Assembly: GCA_963977425.1 (NCBI GenBank)
Contig: CAXBOO010000001.1
Span: forward strand, 62,001 to 126,000
Origin: CAXBOO01 sp963977425
GTDB taxonomy: Bacteria > Bacteroidota > Bacteroidia > Flavobacteriales_D > Luteibaculaceae
Length of the DNA: 64,000 nucleotides
Reading direction: 5' to 3'
Part shown: positions 1-8,979 of the stretch, in pieces
Numbering within the stretch: the first letter of the stretch is position 1
Layout: every line of letters begins with the position of its first letter
Translations under genes and position numbers: made by a program
The notes under the pieces: model-generated
Told to the model about the DNA's origin: nothing
Database searches by the model: none
What the model saw: the letters and a program-made list of their open reading frames with translations, nothing else

Positions 1-357
1 TTAAAAAACAATCATTTTCCAGATATGATGATTGATATTGTGGCTAGTCAAACGGACATTCCTCAAATGGTGGCAAAAGACAAACATTTGTTTGGATACA
101 TCGATCTCATTCAATTTTGGCAATTCAAAAAACAAAACCCTGAAAGTTTTATTAAAATACATAGAATAGCGAATGTAAACGAAGAACAATTCGGGTTTGC
201 TTTCGGAAAAGATAACGAGTTTATAGCTGATCTTTTTGATGAATTTTTCAACGATGGCTTCGGTTTTACAAGCACCAAACAATATCACAATATCCTTGAA
301 AAATATCTTGGAAAAGAAATTGTTCCTACGGTTGAAATCAATTTTGCAGACATTTAA
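1..357 (+). CDS. C-terminal part of a solute-binding (SBP_bac_3-like) protein, 5' end outside the window
   Basis: The reading frame is open from base 1, so only the last ~118 residues are present. They end in a pattern that resembles the C-terminal lobe of family 3 extracellular solute-binding proteins: a segment on substrate-dependent activity, then a polar helix and a short phrase resembling 'YHNILEKYLGKE'. In Bacteroidota such proteins are often predicted periplasmic amino-acid sensors rather than full ABC transporters. The stop codon is only 6 bases before the MarC start, so the two are probably co-transcribed. The family assignment rests on C-terminal resemblance only; the N-terminal lobe and any signal peptide cannot be seen. 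Confidence 0.5.
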   Translation, partial: LKNNHFPDMMIDIVASQTDIPQMVAKDKHLFGYIDLIQFWQFKKQNPESFIKIHRIANVNEEQFGFAFGKDNEFIADLFDEFFNDGFGFTSTKQYHNILEKYLGKEIVPTVEINFADI

Positions 358-363
358 TTATTG

Positions 364-993
364 ATGTTAACTGTCATATTCACAACTTTTGCGGGCTTAT
401 TTTCGGTGGTTAACCCCATCGGAGCTATGCCCGTTTTTTTGGCTTTAACCGAAGGTGAAGAAGTTAAAGCAAAAAGAAAAATCATTCTAAAAAGTGGTTT
501 AGCACTATTTTCCATTTTAACCATTGCTTACCTTTTCGGTAATTACATCATGTCCTTTTTCGGTATTAGCATTCCAGCAATGCGAATCGCAGGTGGATTG
601 ATTATTTTGAATTCAGGTTTCGCACTACTTAAAGGGGAGTTTGCAAAAAATCGAGCGATCGACAAAAAAATTAAAAAGGAAGCAAAAACCAAAGACGACA
701 TTTCTATTACACCATTAGCTATTCCAATGTTGGCTGGTCCTGGCAGTATATCCTACTTAATAGCCCTAAGCAGCAATGCTAACATTACGTTCAACGGACA
801 CGTGTCGGTAGTCATCGTTATCTTATTGACGGGTATTGCAACTGTGTTAACTTTACTCATGTCGCCATTTGCACTTAAATTTTTAGGTCAAGCAGGATTC
901 AAAAGTTTATCGCGAATACTCGGTTTTATTGTCATGTCCATTGGAATTCAGTATATTTTAACCGGCATTACAACAGCAAAGCTATTTATGTAA
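364..993 (+). CDS. MarC family integral membrane protein
   Basis: A 209-residue hydrophobic protein with about six membrane segments. The start matches the MarC/UPF0056 family (FxxLFSVVNPIGAMPVFLALT), with the glycine-rich central membrane segment and the PLAIPMLAGPGSI motif near residue 120. The family is conserved, but its transported substrate is not established; the historical link to multiple antibiotic resistance was not upheld. I start at the ATG at 364 instead of the TTG one codon earlier. It lies 6 bases after the preceding gene and 34 bases before the universal stress gene on the same strand, consistent with a small operon. Confidence 0.85.
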   Translation: MLTVIFTTFAGLFSVVNPIGAMPVFLALTEGEEVKAKRKIILKSGLALFSILTIAYLFGNYIMSFFGISIPAMRIAGGLIILNSGFALLKGEFAKNRAIDKKIKKEAKTKDDISITPLAIPMLAGPGSISYLIALSSNANITFNGHVSVVIVILLTGIATVLTLLMSPFALKFLGQAGFKSLSRILGFIVMSIGIQYILTGITTAKLFM

Positions 994-1027
994 TGGTTTT
1001 TAACTAATTATGTAGTTGCAAATTACT

Positions 1028-1861
1028 ATGGAAAAGAAAAAATTAATAGTAGCCACCGATTTCAGTCCTGTGGCAGAGAGCGCCATCAATCACGCTTCGC
1101 TTACAGCATCATTTCTTAGTGCTGAAGTGCATTTAGTACACATTATTGAAGATGAATCTGAACGCGATGAAGCTGAATCACGATTGGAACAAGAAAAGAA
1201 AATTGTTTTGGGTGTAGATCACCACATACCAGTTTTCACACACGCTTTGGTGGGCAATATTTACGACACCATACCAACATTTGCAAATGAAATTCACGCC
1301 AACTTTATCTTTATGGGTACACATGGTATGAGTGGAATGCAGTTTATTACAGGATCTAAAGCACTTAAAGTTGTAAAAGAAAGTCGAGTGCCTTTCATCA
1401 TTACACAAGATAAAATTGGCAACAAAGAGGGCTTTAAAAACATCGTAGTGCCAATCACTTTAGATGTACAAACGAAGCAAAAACTTCATTATGCCGTTAA
1501 AATTTCTCGTTATTTCCGCAGTACGCTTCACTTAGTAGCTGCTGGCGAAACAGATGAAGATTTTAGCCGTAAGGTTACATTGAATATGAAGTTTGCTATT
1601 AACTACTTACGTGAAGAGAAAGTAAGCTTTACTACTCAGCACAGTAAAAATATTGGCAACAAATTTTTGCAAGATATCTTAGACGTAGTAAAAGAAAAAG
1701 ATGGTGATCTAATTACCATTATGAACATGTCTGATACAGGTATACTAAATCTATTTGGTTCTCATTTCGAACAAGATTTAATCACCAACGAAAGCAAAAT
1801 TCCAGTTATGCTAATCAATCCGTTTGACGGAACAATGGTTACAACGGCATATTCTGCTTAA
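1028..1861 (+). CDS. Tandem-domain universal stress protein
   Basis: A 277-residue cytoplasmic protein made of two UspA folds. The first (about residues 4-133) begins KKLIVATDFSPVAESA and has a glycine-rich GTHG...TGS loop near residues 100-113 like the ATP-binding loop of nucleotide-binding Usp proteins. The second (about 140-270) is more divergent and lacks a clear glycine loop, as is common in tandem Usp proteins. The start is placed at the ATG (MEKKKLIV); an upstream in-frame TTG at 1016 would add four residues with no family support. It follows marC and converges on the cyclase gene, with 18 bases between stop codons and no obvious terminator hairpin. Confidence 0.85.
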   Translation: MEKKKLIVATDFSPVAESAINHASLTASFLSAEVHLVHIIEDESERDEAESRLEQEKKIVLGVDHHIPVFTHALVGNIYDTIPTFANEIHANFIFMGTHGMSGMQFITGSKALKVVKESRVPFIITQDKIGNKEGFKNIVVPITLDVQTKQKLHYAVKISRYFRSTLHLVAAGETDEDFSRKVTLNMKFAINYLREEKVSFTTQHSKNIGNKFLQDILDVVKEKDGDLITIMNMSDTGILNLFGSHFEQDLITNESKIPVMLINPFDGTMVTTAYSA

Positions 1862-1879
1862 AAAGCATTTCAAATAATT

Positions 1880-3244
1880 TTAAGGATCTTTCCTTTCCAT
1901 TTTCAAAGTGTCTAGCACCTTACGTTTGTTTGGTTCTAGATGCTTTTTTGCATAATCTCGATAGTATTTATGCTGGTTTAAGAAATTTATTTGAACATCA
2001 AGCCACTCGCTATTTTCAAATTTACGTCCCAAGAAAACAAACTCCTCTTTCAAGCTTTCTGCGTGTTTAAAATAGTTTGTTGTACCTAAATAGAACAAAT
2101 CGGCATCGATAAGAAGCTGTTGCAACTTATTATTTGCTTCGAAGCCCATTTTAGTACTCGCAATGCAAGAACATACATCTTCAATCATTTCCGGCTTAAA
2201 ACCATATTTAGGAAGCCACTGACGGGCAATGTCCACCGAATGCTCCTCATGCCTTTCGGGACTTCGAACAAAGCCTACATCGTGCAATACAGCCGCTGCT
2301 TTTAATGTAATGTACTCTTCCGTGCTTAACGTTTCGCCTTTACAAATAATATCTACGGCTTCTACAACTTCTAAAGTATGGTCTAAACAGTGATAGTGAA
2401 GATTGGTATCTAGATTGTCTTTTAGGAATTTCAGTGTTTCTTTTTCAAATAACTCGTATTTAACTTCACTTTCAAGGTGAATGTGTACTCGTCTCCAAAA
2501 AAGCTCATTCGGCTCAAATTTGCTATTGTCTAATTTGTATTTAGCACTTAACCCATGCACACCATACATTTGCAATACTCCTTTGTTCTTAACAGGTAAT
2601 TTACCACGGTAAGTAACATCAAAAAATGGCCAAATCATTTCAAACGTACTTCCCGAAATGTTGATGCTCTGCACAGTAGCAGACTCTTCCATTCTGTGTG
2701 CAATATTGACCGTTTTGCCCCATAAGTCATACACTCTATTGGTTTTACCAACCATACCGGCAACTACTTGGCCTGTATGAATACCAAAACGCAATTCCAT
2801 ATAATCCGAATCTTTGTTGATCATTTCGCGCTTTTTATGGTCAATGAAATCTTTCATTTCCAAAGCCGCTAAAAGCACACGAAAAGCATGATCTTTTACA
2901 TCAGACAATAAGCCCGATGCACACATGTACGAATCACCAATTGTCTTTATTTTTCTTACATGATGTTTGTCCAATATATCATCAAATACATTGAAGTATT
3001 TATCTAAAATATTGACAAGTTGTTGTGCTGTGTAATTGTCTACTATTTGAGTGAAATTTCTAATGTCTGTAAACATCACCGTTGCACTTTCGTGATTTTG
3101 TGGAGCTACAGGCCTACCCATTTGTAGGTCCTCTACTACATTGTCAGGCATTTGACTTCGAAGAACATTTTTAAGTGCTTGAAGTTCTTTTTCTAGCCTT
3201 TGTATAACATCAGAATTGAACTTATTTTTAGGGTTTTCTTTCAA
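1880..3244 (-). CDS. Class III adenylate cyclase fused to a C-terminal HD domain
   Basis: 454 residues. A short N-terminal coiled-coil-like helix (1-45) is followed by a class III nucleotide cyclase domain (about 50-230). Both metal-binding aspartates are present (D60 in MFTDIRN, D104 in IGDSYM), as are the adenine-selecting pair K100 and D173 (KTIGD; YDLWG) and the transition-state residues N180 and R184 (VNIAHRM). This predicts an ATP-using, active enzyme. The C-terminal part (about 280-400) has an HD-type phosphohydrolase signature (HYHCLDHT at 283-290; H321-D322 in VLHDVGF). No membrane or sensor domain is visible. The longest frame starts with TTG because an in-frame stop lies just upstream; the first ATG is residue 32, still before the catalytic domain, so the start is uncertain. 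Confidence 0.85.
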   Translation of the reverse strand: MKENPKNKFNSDVIQRLEKELQALKNVLRSQMPDNVVEDLQMGRPVAPQNHESATVMFTDIRNFTQIVDNYTAQQLVNILDKYFNVFDDILDKHHVRKIKTIGDSYMCASGLLSDVKDHAFRVLLAALEMKDFIDHKKREMINKDSDYMELRFGIHTGQVVAGMVGKTNRVYDLWGKTVNIAHRMEESATVQSINISGSTFEMIWPFFDVTYRGKLPVKNKGVLQMYGVHGLSAKYKLDNSKFEPNELFWRRVHIHLESEVKYELFEKETLKFLKDNLDTNLHYHCLDHTLEVVEAVDIICKGETLSTEEYITLKAAAVLHDVGFVRSPERHEEHSVDIARQWLPKYGFKPEMIEDVCSCIASTKMGFEANNKLQQLLIDADLFYLGTTNYFKHAESLKEEFVFLGRKFENSEWLDVQINFLNQHKYYRDYAKKHLEPNKRKVLDTLKMERKDP

Positions 3245-3338
3245 AATGGGTAAATTTTAGAAGGAAATAGGGCATTAAATTAGACAATTTCTACAGTTTA
3301 TGCTGTTTTTAGTCTAAAATAAGGCGATATAAAAGTAA

Positions 3339-3375
3339 AAATGGTCATGTTTTATCGAAACAAACATGACCATTT
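3339..3375 (-). terminator. Terminator of the ferritin gene
   Basis: A perfect 14-bp inverted repeat (AAATGGTCATGTTT and its complement) around a 9-base loop, 20 bases past the ferritin stop. On the minus strand it is followed by a T-rich run (TTTTTACTTTT), as in a strong intrinsic terminator. Confidence 0.85.
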
Positions 3376-3394
3376 AATATTGAATTACTGTTTT

Positions 3395-3907
3395 TTATTT
3401 TCCAGCATCTGGAGCAGCAGCTGCCATTCCTTCCATTTCTTTATCAAACAAATACATTCCACCTTTATCGTTGCCAATTAGGTTTAGTTTATCCATAATA
3501 TTTCTAGCTAATGCTTCTTCTTCAATTTGTTCTGAAACATACCATTGCAAGAAATTATGTGTGGTGTAATCTTTTTCGCTCAAACACAAATCAACTAAGC
3601 CATTGATTTCATTGGTCACATTGGTTTCATGCTCCAACAAATCTTCAAAGATGTTGCGCAAATCTTCAAAATTGGCCTTTGGTGCTTCCATAGCATTAAC
3701 AATTGCAGTTCCACCGCGTTCGTTAAGAAACTTTACCAGTTTTAACATATGGAACCTTTCCTCGTCTGAATGCATATATAAAAACTTGGCTGCGCCATTG
3801 AAACCCTTATTCTCTGCCCATATAGCCATCGCTAAATAATGTTGCGAACTAGTTGCTTCTACGTGGATTTGTCTATTTAAGGCTTCTACTATTTTTTCTG
3901 ATAACAT
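3395..3907 (-). CDS. ftnA: Non-haem ferritin (FtnA type)
   Basis: 170 residues, the usual length for bacterial ferritin. All ferroxidase and accessory iron ligands known from E. coli FtnA are in register: E17, E50, H53, E94, Q127 and E130, plus E49, E126 and E129 of site C. Expected to form a 24-subunit cytoplasmic iron-storage shell that oxidises Fe(II). The C-terminal tail (about 160-170) is Ala/Met-rich and not part of the four-helix core. The gene is monocistronic, with its own strong terminator downstream. No Fur-like palindrome was recognised upstream. Confidence 0.95.
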   Translation of the reverse strand: MLSEKIVEALNRQIHVEATSSQHYLAMAIWAENKGFNGAAKFLYMHSDEERFHMLKLVKFLNERGGTAIVNAMEAPKANFEDLRNIFEDLLEHETNVTNEINGLVDLCLSEKDYTTHNFLQWYVSEQIEEEALARNIMDKLNLIGNDKGGMYLFDKEMEGMAAAAPDAGK

Positions 3908-4000
3908 ATCTTGGTTACTTTTACTTTAATATTACTGAATATACGCTCTTTTTGCAACAGTACGGCTTTATTTAACAGTCGTAAACAAAGCCCATAATAC

Positions 4001-6115
4001 ATGCCGAAAATAGATAAAAAGTACCGCAAAAAACTGGAGAAAGAAATCCTGAATACTCTTTATAAAAATTCTAAACAAAGTTTCAATTATAAACAACTTG
4101 CTGCCCAAATGCAGATTACCGATATGCTCGGTAAACAAATGCTTGCTGACTCATTATTTTCATTAGCAGCCAACAAAAAAATTAGCGAAGAATCGAAAGG
4201 AAAGTTTCGATACATAAAAGACTCCAACACCATAAAAGGTGAAATAGATATTACCAAACATGGTCGCGGCTTTCTTATCACCGAAGGCGAAGCAAAAGAC
4301 ATTCCAATTAGCAATGGAAGTACAGGTCAGGCTTTGTCTAGAGATACCGTTAGTGCAAAAGTTGTACGTAGAAAAAATGGTAAAATTGAAGCCAAAGTGG
4401 TGGACATTATTCAGCGCTTCAAAACCAAGTTTACTGGTGTACTTCAGCTCGATGGTGCCTTTGGTTTTGTTATAGTTAGCGACAAAAAAGTTCATACCGA
4501 CTTTTTCATAAAACCGGAAAATTTGAACGGGGCTAAAAACGGTGAGAAAGTTGTTATCGAATTATTAGACTGGATCCCTGGCGACAAATGTCCGTTAGCA
4601 AAAGTTACCGATGTATTGGGTATGCCGGGCTCTACCGAAACCGAAATTCATGCAATACTTGAAGAATTTGATTTACCCTATGCTTTTAGCGACGAAGTAC
4701 TAGAAGATGCCAACCGCCTAAAGGATGGTAGTTACACGCCAAAAGAAGTAGATAGAGTTGATTATCGAGATGTATTAACGTTTACTATAGATCCTCACGA
4801 TGCAAAAGATTTTGATGATGCTCTTAGTTTTAAAAACCTAGATAACGGAAACATTGAAGTAGGCATACATATTGCCGATGTTTCGTTTTACCTTGAAGAA
4901 GGTAGCGTTTTGGACGATGAAGCCATTAAACGGGCAACGTCGGTTTATTTAGTAGATAGAGTAATACCAATGCTTCCTGAGGTATTGTCCAATGAATTGT
5001 GTTCGTTAAGACCTAACGAAGACAAGTATTGCTATTCTGCAATTTTCGAATTGAATGATGAGGGAAGCGTTATCGAAGAACGTTTTTGTAGAACCATTAT
5101 TCATAGTGACAAACGGTATGCTTATGAAGATGCTCAGGCCATAATTGAAGGGGGCGAAGACGAATATGCGGAAGCTATTTTAAGGTTGGATGCCATTGCG
5201 AAAACCATGAGAAAAAAACGAGTGGACAATGGTGCCATTGAGTTTGGAAGTCAAGAAATGCGCTTTACAATGGAAGATGGTATTCCAGTAGGTGTAACCG
5301 TTAAAACCACCAAAGACAGCAACAAGCTAATAGAAGAGTATATGCTACTAGCTAACAAACGTGTGGCTTACTTTATTGGCGAAACCATGAAGCGAAAAAA
5401 CATATACCGTATTCACGATTTACCAGATGATGAAAAACTGAATAATTTTAAAAAATTCGTCAAAAACTTTGGAGTACGTTTTCAAGCCAATAGGGGTGAA
5501 GCAGCCGCAAAAGCCATGAATAAAGTATTGGCCGAAGTTAAAGATCAGCCATACGAAACAGTTGTAAAAGAACTGGCTGTACGTTGTATGGCAAAAGCAG
5601 TCTATAGTACAGAAAACATAGGTCACTATGGCTTAGCTTTCGATCATTACAGCCACTTTACGTCGCCTATACGCCGTTATCCTGATGTTTTGGTACATAG
5701 AATACTTACAGCCTGTTTGAACGATGTAGAGTACGAAAAAGAGGGTGAGCTAGAATGGTTGAGTAAACATTGTTCTGATAAAGAAAAACAAGCAACAGAA
5801 GCCGAGAGAGAATCCATTAAATACATGCAAGTTAAATTTATGCAAGACCGTATTGGAAAAGAGCTATACGGTACTGTTAGTGGATTGAGTAAATGGGGCT
5901 TTTATGTGAAAGTGGATGATTACTTATGCGAAGGTATGGTACCACTTAAAAGCTACAATGATGATTTCTTAACCTTTGATGAAAACAAATTTGAGATATA
6001 TGGGAAACGAACAGGTATGACCATAGGGTATGGTGATAGGGTTCTCATACACGTAAAAGATGCCAATTTGTATTTAAAGCAAATAGATTTTGAATTGATA
6101 TCGGTAATTGATTAA
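4001..6115 (+). CDS. rnr: Ribonuclease R
   Basis: 704 residues with the full RNase II/RNB architecture: an N-terminal winged-helix-like region (about 10-75), two OB/cold-shock domains (about 80-225), the RNB catalytic domain (about 255-585) and a C-terminal S1 domain (about 625-700). The catalytic aspartates are seen in DPHDAKDFDDALS (D264, D270, D272, D273), matching the Mg-binding quartet of RNase II. It degrades structured RNA 3' to 5' and helps in rRNA and mRNA turnover. It lacks the long basic lysine-rich tail of E. coli RNase R, as is common in this phylum. A bidirectional terminator follows. Confidence 0.95.
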   Translation: MPKIDKKYRKKLEKEILNTLYKNSKQSFNYKQLAAQMQITDMLGKQMLADSLFSLAANKKISEESKGKFRYIKDSNTIKGEIDITKHGRGFLITEGEAKDIPISNGSTGQALSRDTVSAKVVRRKNGKIEAKVVDIIQRFKTKFTGVLQLDGAFGFVIVSDKKVHTDFFIKPENLNGAKNGEKVVIELLDWIPGDKCPLAKVTDVLGMPGSTETEIHAILEEFDLPYAFSDEVLEDANRLKDGSYTPKEVDRVDYRDVLTFTIDPHDAKDFDDALSFKNLDNGNIEVGIHIADVSFYLEEGSVLDDEAIKRATSVYLVDRVIPMLPEVLSNELCSLRPNEDKYCYSAIFELNDEGSVIEERFCRTIIHSDKRYAYEDAQAIIEGGEDEYAEAILRLDAIAKTMRKKRVDNGAIEFGSQEMRFTMEDGIPVGVTVKTTKDSNKLIEEYMLLANKRVAYFIGETMKRKNIYRIHDLPDDEKLNNFKKFVKNFGVRFQANRGEAAAKAMNKVLAEVKDQPYETVVKELAVRCMAKAVYSTENIGHYGLAFDHYSHFTSPIRRYPDVLVHRILTACLNDVEYEKEGELEWLSKHCSDKEKQATEAERESIKYMQVKFMQDRIGKELYGTVSGLSKWGFYVKVDDYLCEGMVPLKSYNDDFLTFDENKFEIYGKRTGMTIGYGDRVLIHVKDANLYLKQIDFELISVID

Positions 6116-6124
6116 AACAAAAAA

Positions 6125-6148
6125 GGGAGCAATTAGCTCCCTTTTTTT
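6125..6148. terminator. Bidirectional terminator between rnr and the LytTR regulator
   Basis: GGGAGC-AATTA-GCTCCC hairpin with an A-run on the left and seven T on the right, placed between two convergent genes. Confidence 0.9.
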
Positions 6149-6166
6149 ATTCTATAATTTCTTCTA

Positions 6167-6919
6167 CTAGAAGTAACGCATAGCTGTTTGCAAATCGTCT
6201 TTATACGATCCACCAACTGGAATTTGTTTTGTAACACCTTTTAAAGTAATGTTAGCATATTCAATGCTTTCAATTGCTCTAATTTGCACTATGTAAGAAC
6301 GGTGTACACGTAGATAAATTTCTTTCGGTAATTTTTTCTCAATCTCTTTCATTGTAGAGTGAATAGTGTATCTGTTATCTGGTGTATTGATAACAACATA
6401 ATCTTTCAACGCTTCAACAAAAATAATTTGCTCAGGATCTAAACGGATAAATCTAGATTTGTTTTTTACCATGAACGAACCGCGTTTGTCTTGGTTATCA
6501 ACCAAACTAAACAAAGCATCACGCTCTTCTTTTACTTTAACTTCTTGTTCAAATTTGTATATCGCCAATTCGATAGCAGTTTGTAATTCTACTTCTTTAA
6601 AAGGCTTAATGATATACCCATGAGGTTCAGTAAATTTTGCCATTTCAACAGTTGCTTCATCAGCATTTGCAGTAAGGTAAATTACAGGAACATCTAATTC
6701 TTCTTTAATTTTTTCAGCAGCTGCTACACCATTGTCTTTTCCTTTAAGAACAATGTCCATCAGGATAACATCTGGTTTTTTTGAAAGTGCTGCACTTACG
6801 GCTTTTTCGGCCGTATCGACTACACCTACAACTGTGTAACCCAATTTACTTAGGGTCATCTCAAGATCTTTAGCAACTATGCTTTCGTCTTCTACTATTA
6901 ATACAGTACTTTGAGCCAT
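6167..6919 (-). CDS. LytTR-type response regulator
   Basis: 250 residues. The receiver domain (about 5-120) has the acidic pocket E10-D11, phospho-acceptor D55 (ILMDIVL), T83 and K105 (KPF). A linker helix leads to a LytTR DNA-binding domain (about 150-250) with the FVEALKDYVVI segment. It is expected to activate or repress transcription after phosphorylation. No histidine kinase lies next to it: its neighbours are RNase R and a secreted MORN-like protein, so it is an orphan regulator in this window. A TACTTTTG box lies about 20 bases upstream of the ATG. Confidence 0.9.
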   Translation of the reverse strand: MAQSTVLIVEDESIVAKDLEMTLSKLGYTVVGVVDTAEKAVSAALSKKPDVILMDIVLKGKDNGVAAAEKIKEELDVPVIYLTANADEATVEMAKFTEPHGYIIKPFKEVELQTAIELAIYKFEQEVKVKEERDALFSLVDNQDKRGSFMVKNKSRFIRLDPEQIIFVEALKDYVVINTPDNRYTIHSTMKEIEKKLPKEIYLRVHRSYIVQIRAIESIEYANITLKGVTKQIPVGGSYKDDLQTAMRYF

Positions 6920-6936
6920 GGAATATTACTTTGCAT

Positions 6937-6944
6937 CAAAAGTA
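6937..6944 (-). promoter_or_regulatory. TAnnTTTG promoter box of the LytTR regulator
   Basis: TACTTTTG on the minus strand fits the Bacteroidota -7 element exactly and sits 18 bases before the ATG. A clear -33 TTG at the usual spacing is not seen. Confidence 0.5.
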
Positions 6945-7045
6945 AATAATGTATTCCGTGAAAAGGCCCTGATTAACCTTTTTTTACTCGAAATGCTATC
7001 ATTTTACTTTATTTAGTATAAAAAATGGGATAAAATCACTGAAAA

Positions 7046-8617
7046 TCACTTTTTGTTACCAACATTAAATGAAATTCCATTTATTTCTACCAATTCATCG
7101 TCCTTAAAAACATACTCTTTATACACTTGACCAGAGGGTGTGTAGCGCTTTTCACTACCATTCCTAGACCCTTTATTGAATCCAATTGTGAGCATTAAAT
7201 TACCATCTGGGTCAGAAATATTCCAAATTCCATCTGGTAAACCTTGGTAAAATGAGCCTGTAAAGTATTGAGCTTCTTCACTAATTTCGTACTTATAATA
7301 TTGCCAAATACCGTGTTTTAATCCATCTCTAAATTTACCGGTTTCTACTTGATCGCCAGAGGATATAAACCACTTGCCACTGCGTTCTCCATCCTGATAT
7401 TTACCTTCAGCAGCTATAAAACCAAATGGATCGTATTCCAATAATTCTCCAGACCGACTTCCTAATTCGTAGTTTTCTATACGTCTTTGTTTGCCATTTT
7501 CAAACAGCCAAATCCATTCGCCTATAGGTTGATTGTTTTTATACTTTCCTGTTTGTTCTGGTTTACCACTTTCAAAATTATAGACCCATTCTTTTTCTTT
7601 TTTATCGTCTATGTAGTACCCTTTTTCTTTGATATTTCCATTTCTATAATAGTAAATCCAATCGTACTGTTTTCGACCTAAACTATCAGTAATACCTGAA
7701 AATACTAAAGTGTCTTGGTCGTAAAACAATGCCTCATTTAAATTTCCCAAACTATCGTACAAGTAAGTGTAACCCTGTCTATATCCAAATTTTGATTTAG
7801 AAATTGACGATTTTAATTGTTGATTTTGATAGTATGATTTCTCGATTGTAAAGAAGGATAATGATTTATCGGTACTCGATTTTTCTCCGTTTCTGTAATT
7901 ATAAACAGCTATTAGATTTTCATCTTCATCGTATGCTTTAAATATTCCTTCCTTTTGGCCATCAACATATTTACCCACCAATTTTTTTTTCTCATTAGGA
8001 TGAAATTCTATCCATAAATTAGATTTCTTTCCATCCTGATCGTATCGATTGATAATAAGCTGTTCTAAGAGCGTATCATTTACATACTCTTCTAGTATTA
8101 CTATTCTTCCATCTGCTTCGTTGTAAGTATAACTTCTGCCGTTTTTAAGGTTGTTTTCAAATGGAAGTTTGCGTTCAAGATTGCCAGATTTATAATAATA
8201 CTCGGCAACACCGTTTTTTACGCCCGCTGTATAAGGAGTTTTGTTTTTTACTTCACCCGTTGAATAATATATGCGCGAAAAACCTTCTTTTTTATCAGCA
8301 ACAAAATTAATGTCTTCTTTCAACGATTCATTTTCATTGTAAAATTTCCACGGACCTTCTAGCAACCCATTTTTTCTGTTTCCTTCGCTAAAGAGTTTTC
8401 CATTTTCATAATACGATTTCCAATAACCTGTAGGAATTCCATTGGTCATATAGCCTTCGGCAGATATTTGCCCACTTGGATAAAACAGTTTTTCGAATCG
8501 AGTTGAATCTTGAGCTATACTACTATTAGTATAAAAAAGATTAAAAATTAAAAAGAAAACAGTAACTGTAATAAGGGTGTTAGTTCTGTTGGTATTTCTT
8601 TTAATTTTTGTTTGCAT
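7046..8617 (-). CDS. Secreted MORN/YwqK-like repeat protein
   Basis: 523 residues. A basic N-terminus and one hydrophobic stretch (about 15-35, ending near SIAQDS) indicate a signal peptide. The rest is a long run of about 20-residue repeats of the form G-x-W-x-x-Y-Y-x-N-G-x-x-x-x-E-G-x-x-K-x-G, the pattern of MORN or YwqK-type proteins. Annotation pipelines often call such proteins 'YwqK family antitoxin', but no toxin gene is adjacent, so a toxin-antitoxin role is not supported here. Probably a periplasmic or surface beta-meander repeat protein of unknown partner. Transcribed away from the 362-bp gap discussed below. Confidence 0.8.
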   Translation of the reverse strand: MQTKIKRNTNRTNTLITVTVFFLIFNLFYTNSSIAQDSTRFEKLFYPSGQISAEGYMTNGIPTGYWKSYYENGKLFSEGNRKNGLLEGPWKFYNENESLKEDINFVADKKEGFSRIYYSTGEVKNKTPYTAGVKNGVAEYYYKSGNLERKLPFENNLKNGRSYTYNEADGRIVILEEYVNDTLLEQLIINRYDQDGKKSNLWIEFHPNEKKKLVGKYVDGQKEGIFKAYDEDENLIAVYNYRNGEKSSTDKSLSFFTIEKSYYQNQQLKSSISKSKFGYRQGYTYLYDSLGNLNEALFYDQDTLVFSGITDSLGRKQYDWIYYYRNGNIKEKGYYIDDKKEKEWVYNFESGKPEQTGKYKNNQPIGEWIWLFENGKQRRIENYELGSRSGELLEYDPFGFIAAEGKYQDGERSGKWFISSGDQVETGKFRDGLKHGIWQYYKYEISEEAQYFTGSFYQGLPDGIWNISDPDGNLMLTIGFNKGSRNGSEKRYTPSGQVYKEYVFKDDELVEINGISFNVGNKK

Positions 8618-8979
8618 TTATGATTTGTAGGGCTTTATAAGCGTTTATTAATACGTTATTAACAAAGTTAACGATTGATTTTGTACCACTTAGCGGGTTA
8701 TTAACAATTATAAACTAGAGTTATTGTGTTAAAAGTTTTAGGGCTGAAATATATCCTTTTTGATGTTGATGAATTGGTTAAAAGTTCGTGTTATTTCGAC
8801 TTGTGATTTTCAATTGAATACTGCATTACTACAATATTATCATTTAGTCAATTAAAATCTTTGTTTAGTTATCATTACTCAAAGCAGGTTATTAACAAGT
8901 TATCTACCGAAAAGTTAATAAGGCTAAATGATTGTATTTTAGCCCTTAGACAGTTGTCAAGTTTTAATTTTTAACATTT
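8618..8979. other. AT-rich gap with repeated GTTATTAACAA motifs; candidate replication origin
   Basis: No convincing gene is present. GTTATTAACAA occurs exactly three times on the plus strand (8655-8665, 8697-8707, 8888-8898); the last is followed directly by GTTATCTAC. TTATTAACA differs from the canonical DnaA box TTATCCACA at two positions. The gap lies between two divergent genes and 5-7 kb from two parS-like sites. An origin role is inferred, not shown; the repeats could equally be regulatory sites for rpiB or the MORN gene. Confidence 0.35.

Noticed and set aside
797..806. GACACGTGTC palindrome in marC as a parS site
   Set aside because: Has the CACGTG core but lacks the TGTT/AACA arms and lies in coding sequence.
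3339..3375. Iron-responsive operator before ferritin
   Set aside because: The inverted repeat lies after the ferritin stop, followed by T-run: a terminator.
7046..8617. Toxin-antitoxin antitoxin (YwqK name)
   Set aside because: No toxin gene adjacent, and the protein has a signal peptide and about 20 repeats.
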